From Treponema sp. Marseille-Q3903 (lineage in GTDB: Bacteria; Spirochaetota; Spirochaetia; Treponematales; Treponemataceae), in NCBI RefSeq assembly GCF_014334335.1, contig NZ_JACSEU010000001.1:620001-684000 (forward strand): a stretch of DNA of 64,000 nucleotides. Direction: 5' to 3'. Positions within the stretch are counted from its first letter, which is position 1. The number at the start of each line of letters is the position of its first letter. The notes under the pieces are model-generated. The model had not been told where the DNA came from. It saw only the letters and a program-made list of their open reading frames with translations, and did not search any database. This document shows, piece after piece, positions 46,057 through 54,771 of the stretch. A program made the position numbers and the translations under genes.

Positions 46057-48054
46057 ATGTTTGACGACCATTATGATAAGTATTATAATATTTACATTGT
46101 GAACATGGTTTTTGAATATGCCATAGCGGCATTATTGATAGAAATGATAATATTCTTATCTTACTTTAGACGAAGAATCTTACCGTCGTTTCAGAATACC
46201 GTTTACATTATCATATTGTCGATTTTGATCATGACAACAATTCTAGACTTGATTACCGGGTATGTAGAGCTGAATTTTAAAAAGTTTCCGATTCTTTTTA
46301 TGTACGTGATCGAGTGTTTGTATTACAGCTTTACACTTTCACTTCCATTCAGTTTAGCAGTTTACAGTATGACAGTGCTTGGACTGTTTGATATTTTGGG
46401 ACCTGTGCGCAGTTTTCAGCTTAAGGTACACTTTTTAATACCGTTTATTGCTTATTTGATCATCATTTGGTTGACGCTTGCTTTAAGAAATGTCTATCCG
46501 CTTTGTTTCATAATCGACCACGATACAGGATATCGCAGAAATAATTCTTTTTGGTTTTACGGAACTCACATGTTGAGTTACTATAACTTTGTTTTTTCAT
46601 TGATTATTTCAATCAGATTCAGAAAACGCGTTGATAAAGAAAAACTGAAACTTATATTTCTTTATGTATTGACCTTAATTATCACTTCATTGCTTCAGTT
46701 TTTTAATTATGGCTTGATGATAGATACGTTTGGAATGTCGCTCGTCATGCTTGCATATTTTATAAATATCCAAAAATATAACGATTGGGTAGATCCTATC
46801 ACAAAGATATTTAATCAGCGTTCTTTTATAAAGGAAATAGATCGTATCTCCGTCGCAAAAGCAGAATATGCGTGTGTTTCGGTTGTCATCGATGATATAC
46901 TTTTTGTCACAAATACGTTTGGCCTAAACATTCTAAATCAGGTGCTTTACGAGGTCGGAGAATATCTTAGAAAAAATTTTTCTACAAAAAATACATTCTG
47001 CGTAAATCAAGGTATTTTTTGTGTAACAATCAAGAATCCTACAGATGAAAAAATAAGTCATGTCGTAGCTGACATAACTAACCGTTTTAGAAAACCATGG
47101 GTTAACGGAACAAGTGAATTAAAACTTTACACAAGAATATGTATAACGAGATTTCCTCGTGATGCAAAAAAATCTGACGATGTCCTTGATATCATAAACC
47201 TTTTTGCAAATGACGAAAGGTACAAAGCGCCTTTGCTTTATGCAAATGAAATCGATATAGAATATAAAAAAAGAGCGATGTACATTGAACATGCGCTGAA
47301 AAATGGTCTTGCAGAAAACCGTTTTGATGTATATTATCAGCCGATCTATTCTGTTGCAGAAAAAAGCCTGATTGGGGCTGAAGCTCTGATTCGCCTTAAA
47401 GACAAAGATGGAAAATTCATTTCTCCTGAAGATTTTATTCCGATTGCAGAAAAATCTGGAACAATAATGCGCATAGGTGAATACGTTTTTGAATCTGTTT
47501 GCCTGAATCTTTCTCAGATAAACACCGAAGAATACGGAATTAAAAAAATCGATATAAATCTTTCGGTTGTTCAATGCATGGAGGAAGTTTTGGCAGAACA
47601 TATTTTACGAATTCAAAATTCCTATTCAATTCCAGCCTCGCTTATAAATCTTGAAATTACCGAGACAGCTGCCGCACATGCCCCTGATATTCTTTTGAAA
47701 AATGTTCAAAATCTATCTGATGCCGGTTTTGAGATTTCGCTCGATGATTACGGGTCGGGATATTCAAATATGAGCTATATGCTCAACCTCCCTTTTAAAA
47801 TGATTAAAATCGATAAATACATCGTTTGGGCAGCTGTTTCTGACAAACGCGCAGAAATAGCGCTTGCTGCAACAATCAAAATGATTAAAACACTCGGCAT
47901 GTCGGTGCTTGCAGAAGGCGTTGAAAAAAAAGAGCAGGCAGATTGGCTCATAAAATTAGGTTGCGATTATCTTCAAGGATTTTATTATTCAAAACCTATT
48001 TGTAGAAAAGATTTTCTGGAAATAATGAAAAAAAATAAAGAAAAATTGGCTTGA
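46057..48054 (+). CDS. membrane GGDEF(degenerate)-EAL c-di-GMP phosphodiesterase
   Basis: The ~665-residue protein has about seven membrane helices (1-235), a degenerate GGDEF domain (about 240-400) and an EAL domain (about 410-660). The EAL catalytic set looks intact: EALIRL, INLSVVQC, LEITET, DDYGSGYSN, KIDKYIV and AEGVEKK. At the GGDEF site the sequence reads NQGIF, so no cyclase activity is expected. It probably degrades c-di-GMP in response to a membrane signal. I start at ATG 46057 after GGGAAAG. Confidence 0.9.
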   Translation: MFDDHYDKYYNIYIVNMVFEYAIAALLIEMIIFLSYFRRRILPSFQNTVYIIILSILIMTTILDLITGYVELNFKKFPILFMYVIECLYYSFTLSLPFSLAVYSMTVLGLFDILGPVRSFQLKVHFLIPFIAYLIIIWLTLALRNVYPLCFIIDHDTGYRRNNSFWFYGTHMLSYYNFVFSLIISIRFRKRVDKEKLKLIFLYVLTLIITSLLQFFNYGLMIDTFGMSLVMLAYFINIQKYNDWVDPITKIFNQRSFIKEIDRISVAKAEYACVSVVIDDILFVTNTFGLNILNQVLYEVGEYLRKNFSTKNTFCVNQGIFCVTIKNPTDEKISHVVADITNRFRKPWVNGTSELKLYTRICITRFPRDAKKSDDVLDIINLFANDERYKAPLLYANEIDIEYKKRAMYIEHALKNGLAENRFDVYYQPIYSVAEKSLIGAEALIRLKDKDGKFISPEDFIPIAEKSGTIMRIGEYVFESVCLNLSQINTEEYGIKKIDINLSVVQCMEEVLAEHILRIQNSYSIPASLINLEITETAAAHAPDILLKNVQNLSDAGFEISLDDYGSGYSNMSYMLNLPFKMIKIDKYIVWAAVSDKRAEIALAATIKMIKTLGMSVLAEGVEKKEQADWLIKLGCDYLQGFYYSKPICRKDFLEIMKKNKEKLA

Positions 48055-48078
48055 AAAATAAATTATAGATAAACCACA

Positions 48079-48918
48079 ATGCAAATGAAAATTCTTACTA
48101 AAACAAAAATTATCGCTTCTCTTTTATGGCTCTTGTGCAGTCCATCTATTTTCGCAATCGATTTTGCTCCTCGAATGCAACCTTTTGAACTCAATGTGGC
48201 AAATGATATCATTCTCGGGATTGCCGGCGTGGGACTTTCGGGCTCTGCGCTTGTCTGTGATGATTTTCTGCACATCAAACGCCATCAATATGTAAAAGGT
48301 TCGCTTTTAAAATCTGATGTTCCATATTTTGACCAAATTTTTATGCGCCGTTACAGCAAACCTATTCATTGGATTTCAAACGGAACTGTCGCATTTTCTT
48401 TAGTAGCGCCACTTGCCTTTGCTGCAATCACACCTTCTGACGAATGGCTTACGATTGGAACTATGTATGCAGAGACATTTTTGATTGCAAATGGAATAAA
48501 AGAATGGATAAAAATTGGAATTGACCGCGCGAGACCTTATATGTATTACGACAATTATCCGCAGAAAAAAGTCGAGCAAGGAGATTGGGATTGCTCGTTC
48601 CCGTCAGGACACACGACATGGGCATTTGCGAGTGCCGCTTTTGCAAGTTATGTTTTTTTCCGGTATTTTCCGGATTCAAAATGGAATAAGACAGTCATTT
48701 TTACATCTTTTGGAATTGCGTTTTTAACTGGTGCATTGCGAATGATGAGCGGAAACCATTTTTTTTCAGATGTGTTTGCAGGCGCATTGCTCGGAACCGG
48801 AATCGGACTTTTAGTTCCGTATATGCATACAAAAACATTCTACGCCCGATTCAAAAAAAACGATAAAATAGAGGCTTCAGTTTCGCCTGTCGGATTTGCA
48901 ATAAAATATTCATTCTAA
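48079..48918 (+). CDS. PAP2-family membrane phosphatase
   Basis: The 279-residue protein has a signal-like first helix and several membrane segments. The three phosphatase motifs are KIGIDRARP (near 155), CSFPSGHTTWAF (near 175) and RMMSGNHFFSDVFAG (near 222). It could act on phosphatidate, undecaprenyl pyrophosphate or lipid A. It follows the EAL gene by 24 bases and may be co-transcribed. No purine-rich ribosome site is visible. Confidence 0.88.
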   Translation: MQMKILTKTKIIASLLWLLCSPSIFAIDFAPRMQPFELNVANDIILGIAGVGLSGSALVCDDFLHIKRHQYVKGSLLKSDVPYFDQIFMRRYSKPIHWISNGTVAFSLVAPLAFAAITPSDEWLTIGTMYAETFLIANGIKEWIKIGIDRARPYMYYDNYPQKKVEQGDWDCSFPSGHTTWAFASAAFASYVFFRYFPDSKWNKTVIFTSFGIAFLTGALRMMSGNHFFSDVFAGALLGTGIGLLVPYMHTKTFYARFKKNDKIEASVSPVGFAIKYSF

Positions 48919-48952
48919 AAAAATAATTTTCAGAAATTCACTGATTTATATA

Positions 48953-48981
48953 TTGACACTTTTTACTAAAAAATATATAGT
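48953..48981 (+). promoter_or_regulatory. promoter of tRNA-Lys
   Basis: A perfect TTGACA (48953-48958), a 17-base spacer and TATAGT (48976-48981) lie 25 bases before the tRNA. Confidence 0.8.
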
Positions 48982-49006
48982 ATTAAAACATTCGCAAGGA
49001 TGAGTT

Positions 49007-49079
49007 GGGCTACTAGCTCAGTAGGTAGAGCAACGCCCTTTTAAGGCGTGGGTCACTGGTTCGAATCCAGTGTAGCTCA
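49007..49079 (+). tRNA. tRNA-Lys (anticodon UUU)
   Basis: The 73-base sequence folds as a cloverleaf. Acceptor GGGCTAC pairs with GTAGCTC (one G-U). The D arm is AGCTCAGTAGGTAGAGC, the anticodon stem ACGCC/GGCGT has loop CTTTTAA, and the T arm contains GGTTCGAATCC. The discriminator base is A. CCA is not encoded and must be added. It has its own promoter and terminator. Confidence 0.97.
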
Positions 49080-49087
49080 AGATTTTT

Positions 49088-49118
49088 AAGACTTCCGCAT
49101 TTTCGGAAGTCTTTTTTT
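49088..49118 (+). terminator. rho-independent terminator of tRNA-Lys
   Basis: AAGACTTCCG and CGGAAGTCTT form a perfect 10-bp stem with a 6-base loop, followed by a T7 tract. Confidence 0.9.
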
Positions 49119-49133
49119 ATGTCTAAACGCTTT

Positions 49134-50840
49134 TTATTCAAATTCTAATATTTCATCTGCAGAATTGAGTGTTGATTTTCTGTGAGAAACAAGAACCATC
49201 GTCTTTGATTTTTCCGTTTTTTTTGCAGATTCGCGTTCATCTTTTAGAGATTTTAATATCACCGCTTCGTTGAGGGAATCGAGGTTGCTTGTAGGTTCGT
49301 CAAGCAGCATAAAAGGTGCGTCATATAGGAACGCACGTGCAAGTCCGATGCGTTGTTTTTCTCCGCCGCTTAAAGCGTTTCCAAGTTCTCCAGTCTTTGT
49401 GTCGTAACCTTTTGGAAGGTTTTCAATAAAGTCGTGAAGGGAAGCTTTTTTTCCTGCCTGTTCAATTTGTGCTCGTGTAAAACATTCAGCACCTAGCGAG
49501 ATATTTTCTGCAATTGTTCCGTTTAAAATATATGTTTCCTGCGTTATGTAAGAAATCATCGTTCGCAAGTTTTCTGTGTTGAGATTTTTTACGTTTTCGC
49601 CGCTGATTTTTATTTCTCCTTTATCGACATCCCAAAATCGCATGATAAGTTTAAGCAAAGTTGATTTTCCGCTTCCGCTTGTTCCGTGAATTCCAATCAG
49701 CTTTCCTTTTGTAAACACTGCGTTAAAATCTTTTAATATTTGTTTTTTATCGTATGCGAAATTGATGTTTTCTGCCGTCGCTCCGTCAAAATCGACGCAT
49801 TTTCCATCAGTTACTTCTTGTACGACTGGTTTTTCTTCAAGAAGATTCAGGACGCGGTTTCCGCTTGCGATTGTTTGGTTCAGATTGTTTGACAGGTTTG
49901 AGATTGCAACAACAGGCCCGAAAGACCCTAACATCGCTATTGTTCCGGTCACTAACTGATGAAATGTTATCGACTTTTCTGTGGTAAAAGCATTGTAGAG
50001 CAAAAAAAACATTCCACAGCCGAAAAGCAAAATCGCACATGTAGTGAATGCTCTCTGTAACGACTCGTATTTATTCAGTTTGTTCTGCAACTTTCCGAGA
50101 GATTCTGATTTTTCTTTTATTTCAGAATTCCTGTTTGAACCGAGATTGTACTGAATCGTCTCGTCAAGACCTCGCAGACTTTCAAGGACAAAACTGTTGA
50201 GCTCTCCGAATTTATTTCTGAACTCAAAACCGTATTTTCTTCCGAACCTGCTGTTTATAAAAGGAATCAAAACTCCGACTGCAAGATATCCGCAAGCGGC
50301 AAAAAATCCCGCCCAAACATAAATTTTTGCAAGAAAAATGCACATAAAGACACTGACTGCAATCGCAATTGCGACAGGAGAAATCGTGTGCGCATAAAAG
50401 ACTTCAAGCAGTTCAATGTCGCTTGTGATAACCGCAATCAAGTTGCCTTTGTCGCGTGTCTCGAGTTTTGCGGGACAAAGACGACGTAAAGCAGCAAAAA
50501 CTTTGTGCCTGATGATTGCAAGGAGTTTGAAAGCTATAAAATGGTTGCAGTACTGTTCGCCGTAATGGAGTAAACCACGCAGCACAGCTAGGAGAATCAG
50601 AAGAGTGAAGATAAAATTTTGTCCCCAAAAGTGAAAAGTTTTTACTGCACCGGACTTTTCGTAAAAAACAGAAACGAGCTCTTCCCCTGCAAAAATCGAG
50701 AGGAAAATTGCGCATAAAAATCCTGCAACGCCAAAAATTATTGCGAGCATCATGACTGGAATGAGAGGTTTTATCAGGACGATAAGTTTTGCCATCACTA
50801 CAAATGAACTTCGGCACTTTTCAGTTTTCACAGCTTCCAT
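49134..50840 (-). CDS. ABC exporter half, CydC-like ATP-binding/permease
   Basis: The 568-residue protein has six membrane helices (about 15-310) and an ATPase domain with GIHGTSGSGKSTLLKL near 372, signature LSGGEKQRIGLARAF near 477 and Walker B FMLLDEPTSNLDS. With the next gene it makes a heterodimeric exporter resembling CydDC, which moves glutathione or cysteine. I leave the symbol open because Clostridia-type relatives have unknown substrates. It starts five bases after its partner. Confidence 0.85.
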   Translation of the reverse strand: MEAVKTEKCRSSFVVMAKLIVLIKPLIPVMMLAIIFGVAGFLCAIFLSIFAGEELVSVFYEKSGAVKTFHFWGQNFIFTLLILLAVLRGLLHYGEQYCNHFIAFKLLAIIRHKVFAALRRLCPAKLETRDKGNLIAVITSDIELLEVFYAHTISPVAIAIAVSVFMCIFLAKIYVWAGFFAACGYLAVGVLIPFINSRFGRKYGFEFRNKFGELNSFVLESLRGLDETIQYNLGSNRNSEIKEKSESLGKLQNKLNKYESLQRAFTTCAILLFGCGMFFLLYNAFTTEKSITFHQLVTGTIAMLGSFGPVVAISNLSNNLNQTIASGNRVLNLLEEKPVVQEVTDGKCVDFDGATAENINFAYDKKQILKDFNAVFTKGKLIGIHGTSGSGKSTLLKLIMRFWDVDKGEIKISGENVKNLNTENLRTMISYITQETYILNGTIAENISLGAECFTRAQIEQAGKKASLHDFIENLPKGYDTKTGELGNALSGGEKQRIGLARAFLYDAPFMLLDEPTSNLDSLNEAVILKSLKDERESAKKTEKSKTMVLVSHRKSTLNSADEILEFE

Positions 50841-50845
50841 TACCT

Positions 50846-52600
50846 TTATCCTTTTATGTCGTTTATATTTTTGTTGATAGATTCAAGTTCTTTTTGTTTA
50901 GTAAAAATTTTTGCATATTCGCCGTTCTTCTTCATCAGTTGCTGATGAGTGCCGCTTTCTGAAATTTTTTCGTCATGTAAAAAATAAATCAGATTTGAGT
51001 TGACTATGTTTGCTAGCCGATGAGAAATTAAAATGACGATTTTTGATTCTGCAAGAGTTTTTATAACGTTTATAATCTGTTCTTCGCTTTCAGAATCTAT
51101 GTTGCTAGTCGCTTCATCAAAGACATAGACTTGCGGATTTAGGAGCAATGCACGAGCTAGTGCCAATCGCTGCTTTTGACCGCCGGAGAGGTTAGATGCC
51201 GCTTCATCGATTTTGTAGCCGAGTCCACCGTTGTCATGCACAAAATCAAGCAGATTTGCCTTTTCCAAAACTGTCATCATTTCGTCTTCAGTTGCGTCAT
51301 GTTTTGCCATCAAAAGGTTGCTTCGGATTGTTCCTTTGAAAAGATAACTTTCGTGATTTACAAGGACGACGTTTTTCATCAGCGAAGCTTCTGAGATTTC
51401 TCGGAGCTCCGTGCCGTCAAAAAGAACATTTCCGCCGTACCATTTGTTTCTGCCCATTAAAATTTCTGCAATCGTGCTTTTCCCACTTCCTGAAATTCCT
51501 GCAATTGACGTTATTCCTCTCTGGCATTCTATATTTATGCCATTCAAAATAATTCTGTCTCGATTGTAAGAAAAATCTACATTTTCAAAAGTGATTTTTT
51601 TAAGTTCTTTTGGAACACCGTTCAATTTTTGTTGAGGTTCAGGTAAATCAAGCAGTGAAAAAATTTTGTCGCTTGCAGCCATTCCGTTCATCGCGATGTG
51701 AAAAAAAGAGCCGAGCAGACGAAGCGGAATAAAAAACTCAGAGGCGAGAAGAATTATCATAAGTGCGCCTTGCAAATCTACTTTTCCTGCGCGGAACTGC
51801 AAAATTGTCACAATCATTCCGACTGCGGCTCCACCGTAAGCCATTATGTCCATGACGCTCGTGCTGTTGAGCTGCATCGTCAAAACTTTCATAGTAATGT
51901 GGCGGAATTTTTGAGATTCATCGTCCATTTCCAAAGCCTTTTTTTTGTCGGCTTTGTAAATTTTCAGCGTTGTAAGCCCCTGTAAATTTTCCAGAAAACT
52001 GTCGCCGAGCTCTGCATAAAGTCCCCAATATTTGTTCAAAAGTCGTTTTGCAATTTTCATCACTAAGACGATTGACAACGGAATTAATGGCACGCAGACG
52101 AGTAGGACAGCAGCCGCTCTGAGATTTACGAATGATAAAACTGAAAAAAGAATCAGCGGGCAAATCAGGCTGTAAAAGAATTGTGAAAGATACTTCCCAA
52201 AATATATCTCAAGCTGTTCAACGCCTTCGCTTGCAAGTTGAACAACTTCTGCCGTTTTGACGTTTTCCCGATAAGACGAACCGAGCTTAAGCAGTTTTTC
52301 GTAGATTTTTGCCCGGAGAATCTGTTTTACATCTGCGCTTGCCCTAAACGACGTTCTGGAAGTCAGCCATTCCATAAAAAAACGCGTCGCAATACACAAA
52401 ATAATTGCGGCAGCAAAAAGTGATGGAAATTGATGTTTTGCATTTTCTCCCGAAAATAAATTGAATGCCGAAGAGATTATATTTGAAAGGCAAAAGATAA
52501 GAGCAATTTGTGCAACAAGTGAAATCAGTTGCCACACGACTTGCAGCACGACATAGTTTTTTGCATGAGAGAGCAATTTTATCAGGCGAGTTTTAATCAT
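50846..52600 (-). CDS. ABC exporter half, CydD-like ATP-binding/permease
   Basis: The 584-residue protein has six membrane helices (about 20-310) and an ATPase domain with SGSGKSTIAEIL near 370, signature LSGGQKQRLALARALLL near 470 and Walker B VYVFDEATSNIDSES. It is the partner of the downstream half transporter. Its start overlaps the end of the DUF454 fusion gene by eight bases. Confidence 0.85.
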   Translation of the reverse strand: MIKTRLIKLLSHAKNYVVLQVVWQLISLVAQIALIFCLSNIISSAFNLFSGENAKHQFPSLFAAAIILCIATRFFMEWLTSRTSFRASADVKQILRAKIYEKLLKLGSSYRENVKTAEVVQLASEGVEQLEIYFGKYLSQFFYSLICPLILFSVLSFVNLRAAAVLLVCVPLIPLSIVLVMKIAKRLLNKYWGLYAELGDSFLENLQGLTTLKIYKADKKKALEMDDESQKFRHITMKVLTMQLNSTSVMDIMAYGGAAVGMIVTILQFRAGKVDLQGALMIILLASEFFIPLRLLGSFFHIAMNGMAASDKIFSLLDLPEPQQKLNGVPKELKKITFENVDFSYNRDRIILNGINIECQRGITSIAGISGSGKSTIAEILMGRNKWYGGNVLFDGTELREISEASLMKNVVLVNHESYLFKGTIRSNLLMAKHDATEDEMMTVLEKANLLDFVHDNGGLGYKIDEAASNLSGGQKQRLALARALLLNPQVYVFDEATSNIDSESEEQIINVIKTLAESKIVILISHRLANIVNSNLIYFLHDEKISESGTHQQLMKKNGEYAKIFTKQKELESINKNINDIKG

Positions 52601-53339
52601 TTTTTTTCCTTTTTTGTTCTGCCATACAAATTAAATGCCAGATTGCCAGAACAGGATGATAGAAAATAATGCGCGGTCCGGAAAAACGCATTATTTTTTT
52701 TATTTTATCACGCATTTGAGGGCTGTAACAGTGAGTTGTACAATTTGAACAAAACGTTTTTTCTTTTATATGAGGACAATGTTCGCTGCGTTCAACAGAG
52801 TATTTTGCAATTTGTTCACATTCAGGGCAGAGTTTTTTCGTTCTGCGGTCATACAACTCTCGATGATTTTTTTTGCAATAAATAGCAATCATCTGCGTTA
52901 CTATGTATTCTTCTTTTTTCCGCTTTTTTGTTATCTGTTCTTCTGTGAGAGCTGGTCGTTCAGTTTTGACTTTGAATAAAAAAAATCCCAAATGAAAAAT
53001 CCAGATAACAGCGAGAATTATGCACGGAATCCAAACGCCTTTTCTCGCCATCATAAAAAATCCAAATCCCATGACGATTGTCACCGAAGATAAAATCGAG
53101 AGTTTTGCTTTGGAAGTCATCGTTTTGCGTTCTACAAGCGGCTGCAAATTTTTTTTATAAAGTTTCGTGCCGGTGAACCAATCGTGAAGCCGTTGCGAAC
53201 TTTTTGCAAAGCTGAAAACCGTTACAAGATAAAACGGGAACGTAGGAAGGACGGGCAGAAACACGCCGATTGTTCCAACCAAAAGGCAAATGCAGCCTAA
53301 AATAAGCCATAAAATTTTTGATGGAGAAAAATTGTGCAT
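52593..53339 (-). CDS. fusion of DUF454 (YbaN-like) and YgbA/NOSP domain
   Basis: The 248-residue protein joins two families. Residues 1-130 are a DUF454 inner-membrane domain (LGCICLLVGTIGVFLPVLPTFPFYLV). Residues 140-240 match the YgbA, 'nitrous oxide-stimulated promoter' family, with Cys/His pairs YCKKNH, CPECEQIAKYSVERSEHCPH and CSNCTTHCYSPQMR. The Cys motifs suggest metal or iron-sulfur binding. It is first in a run with the CydDC-like exporter. Confidence 0.85.
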   Translation of the reverse strand: MHNFSPSKILWLILGCICLLVGTIGVFLPVLPTFPFYLVTVFSFAKSSQRLHDWFTGTKLYKKNLQPLVERKTMTSKAKLSILSSVTIVMGFGFFMMARKGVWIPCIILAVIWIFHLGFFLFKVKTERPALTEEQITKKRKKEEYIVTQMIAIYCKKNHRELYDRRTKKLCPECEQIAKYSVERSEHCPHIKEKTFCSNCTTHCYSPQMRDKIKKIMRFSGPRIIFYHPVLAIWHLICMAEQKRKKND

Positions 53340-53351
53340 TTTTAGAGATTC

Positions 53352-53768
53352 CTACTTTTTTGTAAGCGTTATTGAAAAAGGCATTTTACCGGGTTTGTAT
53401 TTCATGTACAAAACAGGTTTTTCATCGGAAGATAAACCGTCAAGATTCGACAAGCTCGCTTCTATGATATTTATTTTTTTATTGTCGGCAGTGAGCGCAA
53501 TGACATTTTTTACGGAATATTTATCATCATCTTTTATCAAAATAAAAGAGAATTGTTGGACATTTTTATCTTTGTAAGAAAAAGAATGAATTGTGATTTT
53601 CAGCGAATCATTTTGTTTTTCATCGATTGTAAAATCCACAGATAATGAGTTTTTGCTTCCAAGAACAGTGAGTAATGAATCTTGCGTTATTGTATTTTTG
53701 TTTTCAGATTGTGCAAAAGCCAGTGTTTGAATAATTATAAAAATCAATATTACATAAAGTTTTTTCAT
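53352..53768 (-). CDS. small secreted protein of unknown function
   Basis: I do not recognise this 138-residue protein. A signal peptide (KKLYVILIFIIIQTLAFAQ) precedes a mature domain rich in beta-type residues and lysine, without Cys. It lies 12 bases upstream of the DUF454 fusion gene and may be the first gene of that operon. It marks the left edge of the accessory region. Confidence 0.65.
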   Translation of the reverse strand: MKKLYVILIFIIIQTLAFAQSENKNTITQDSLLTVLGSKNSLSVDFTIDEKQNDSLKITIHSFSYKDKNVQQFSFILIKDDDKYSVKNVIALTADNKKINIIEASLSNLDGLSSDEKPVLYMKYKPGKMPFSITLTKK

Positions 53769-53831
53769 ACTTGCCTTATGACCTCGTTATGAAAAATTAT
53801 CACATAGCCACAATATCACAATCAGATGTTA

Positions 53832-54024
53832 TGTACAACTAACTGGCTTGACTGTACAACTAACTGATTTTACGATTTTGATATTGAGTTTTTGCGTTTG
53901 CGCTCTGATACTGATTTTTTTATGTGATAAGAGTGAAGTTGCTGAAGTATTTTTATTCTTAATAGGATTTATCTGAGGCATGTTTGCACCTCTACATGGA
54001 TTAAATGCCACATAGGGGTGTAAA
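53832..54024. repeat. intergenic block with 14-bp direct repeat and imperfect inverted repeat
   Basis: The 322-base gap before the lipoprotein gene has two identical copies of TGTACAACTAACTG (53832 and 53853, 21-base period). A 17-bp imperfect inverted repeat starts TTTGCACCTCTA (53983) and ends TAGGGGTGTAAA (54024), with G-T tolerated positions. A 60-codon frame crosses this block but is compositionally unlike a gene. The block may be the scar of a mobile element. Confidence 0.5.
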
Positions 54025-54091
54025 TTATTATAAAAAAGCGGGCTTGCCTTTGCCGTACTTTTTTATTCTATTGAAGTTTTCTGCTCAGCGA

Positions 54092-54532
54092 TTACTGTTT
54101 CGTATAAGTAATAGAGGGATCCTCAAAAAACTTTGCAGTTGTCGCATTTTTATTTTGAATAGTGAATGTGTATACATGGAAACGTGCACCATATTGACCT
54201 TCAACTCCGTTAAAATTCTTTTTAACAGTATAAGAGCCTGAATAAATAGAGCTAGTAATACCTGCGGTAGTCATGGAATAATCGACAGTTTCTGATTTTG
54301 GAAACTTAACAGTATACTTTACTGTAGCACCGCCACCCATATCTTTCTCGGCTACCCATGTAGAACCTGCGAAAGGGTCGTTTTCATTTACTACAGAAGA
54401 ATTACCAGAGTTGCCGCCACCTCCGGAATTTCCACCGGAATTGCTAGGGTTGCTAGGATTGCTGCATGAGATAAAAGCAGATGCCAACAATACGGTAGCA
54501 ATTACTGCTAGAACGCTGAATAATTTTTTCAT
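54092..54532 (-). CDS. small surface lipoprotein with Gly/Ser linker
   Basis: The 146-residue protein has a lipoprotein signal (KKLFSVLAVIATVLLASAFISC, Cys near 23). A Ser/Asn/Pro/Gly linker of repeated NPSNP and GGG elements and a ~95-residue beta-rich domain follow (TWVAEKDMGGGATVKYTVKF). I start at the ATG with AGGAGG six bases upstream, not at the longer TTG frame that runs through the hairpins. It has an elaborate leader and a promoter with a C9 spacer. Function unknown. Confidence 0.8.
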   Translation of the reverse strand: MKKLFSVLAVIATVLLASAFISCSNPSNPSNSGGNSGGGGNSGNSSVVNENDPFAGSTWVAEKDMGGGATVKYTVKFPKSETVDYSMTTAGITSSIYSGSYTVKKNFNGVEGQYGARFHVYTFTIQNKNATTAKFFEDPSITYTKQ

Positions 54533-54565
54533 AAAATCCTCCTGTGATTTTATTATTTTTTTTTG

Positions 54566-54640
54566 TTGAGCGAAGGCGAGCGTAGCAAGACTTTGCTCAA
54601 AGGACTTTTTCAAGTCTTTTGAGTAGTGTACACTACTCAA
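54566..54640 (-). other. three-hairpin leader element L1
   Basis: Read on the minus strand: a perfect 22-bp palindrome (54619-54640, arms TTGAGTAGTGT), then GACTT-4-AAGTC (54603-54616), then a 35-base stem-loop with foot TTGAGC/GCTCAA (54566-54600) and an inner GCAA/TTGC stem. The feet of hairpins 1 and 3 share TTGAG/CTCAA. The predicted transcription start falls on the first base, so this would be the 5' end of the lipoprotein mRNA. Compare element L2 at 58706. Confidence 0.75.
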
Positions 54641-54645
54641 GGTTT

Positions 54646-54675
54646 AAAATAATTTTTTTAGGGGGGGGGAGTCAA
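54646..54675 (-). promoter_or_regulatory. promoter with C9/G9 homopolymer in the spacer
   Basis: Minus strand: TTGACT (54670-54675) and TATTTT (54646-54651) are 18 bases apart. The spacer starts with nine C (top-strand G9, 54661-54669), followed by TAAAAAAAT. Slippage by one base would give 17 bases, the best spacing. This is the classic layout for transcriptional phase variation. Confidence 0.6.
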
Positions 54676-54771
54676 CAGCAAGAGTTCCTCAATTAGCTAT
54701 TTTTTCCCAAACTCAGTTAGATCTTTAGTAATCTTTGTTGCGCTAATCTTTCTGATTAATAATATTGATTT

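Noticed and set aside
53829-54011. 60-codon minus-strand frame
   Set aside because: Its tail is just the translated 21-base direct repeat (SCTVKPVSCT), and no ribosome site or homology is visible.
54092-54640. Longer version of the lipoprotein starting at TTG 54640
   Set aside because: It would translate through all three hairpins of the leader and hide the lipoprotein signal 36 residues inside. ATG 54532 has AGGAGG at good spacing.
54716-54722. GTTAGAT core-site match downstream of higA
   Set aside because: A lone GTTRRRY match is expected about once per kilobase per strand, and no paired inverse core or hairpin accompanies it.
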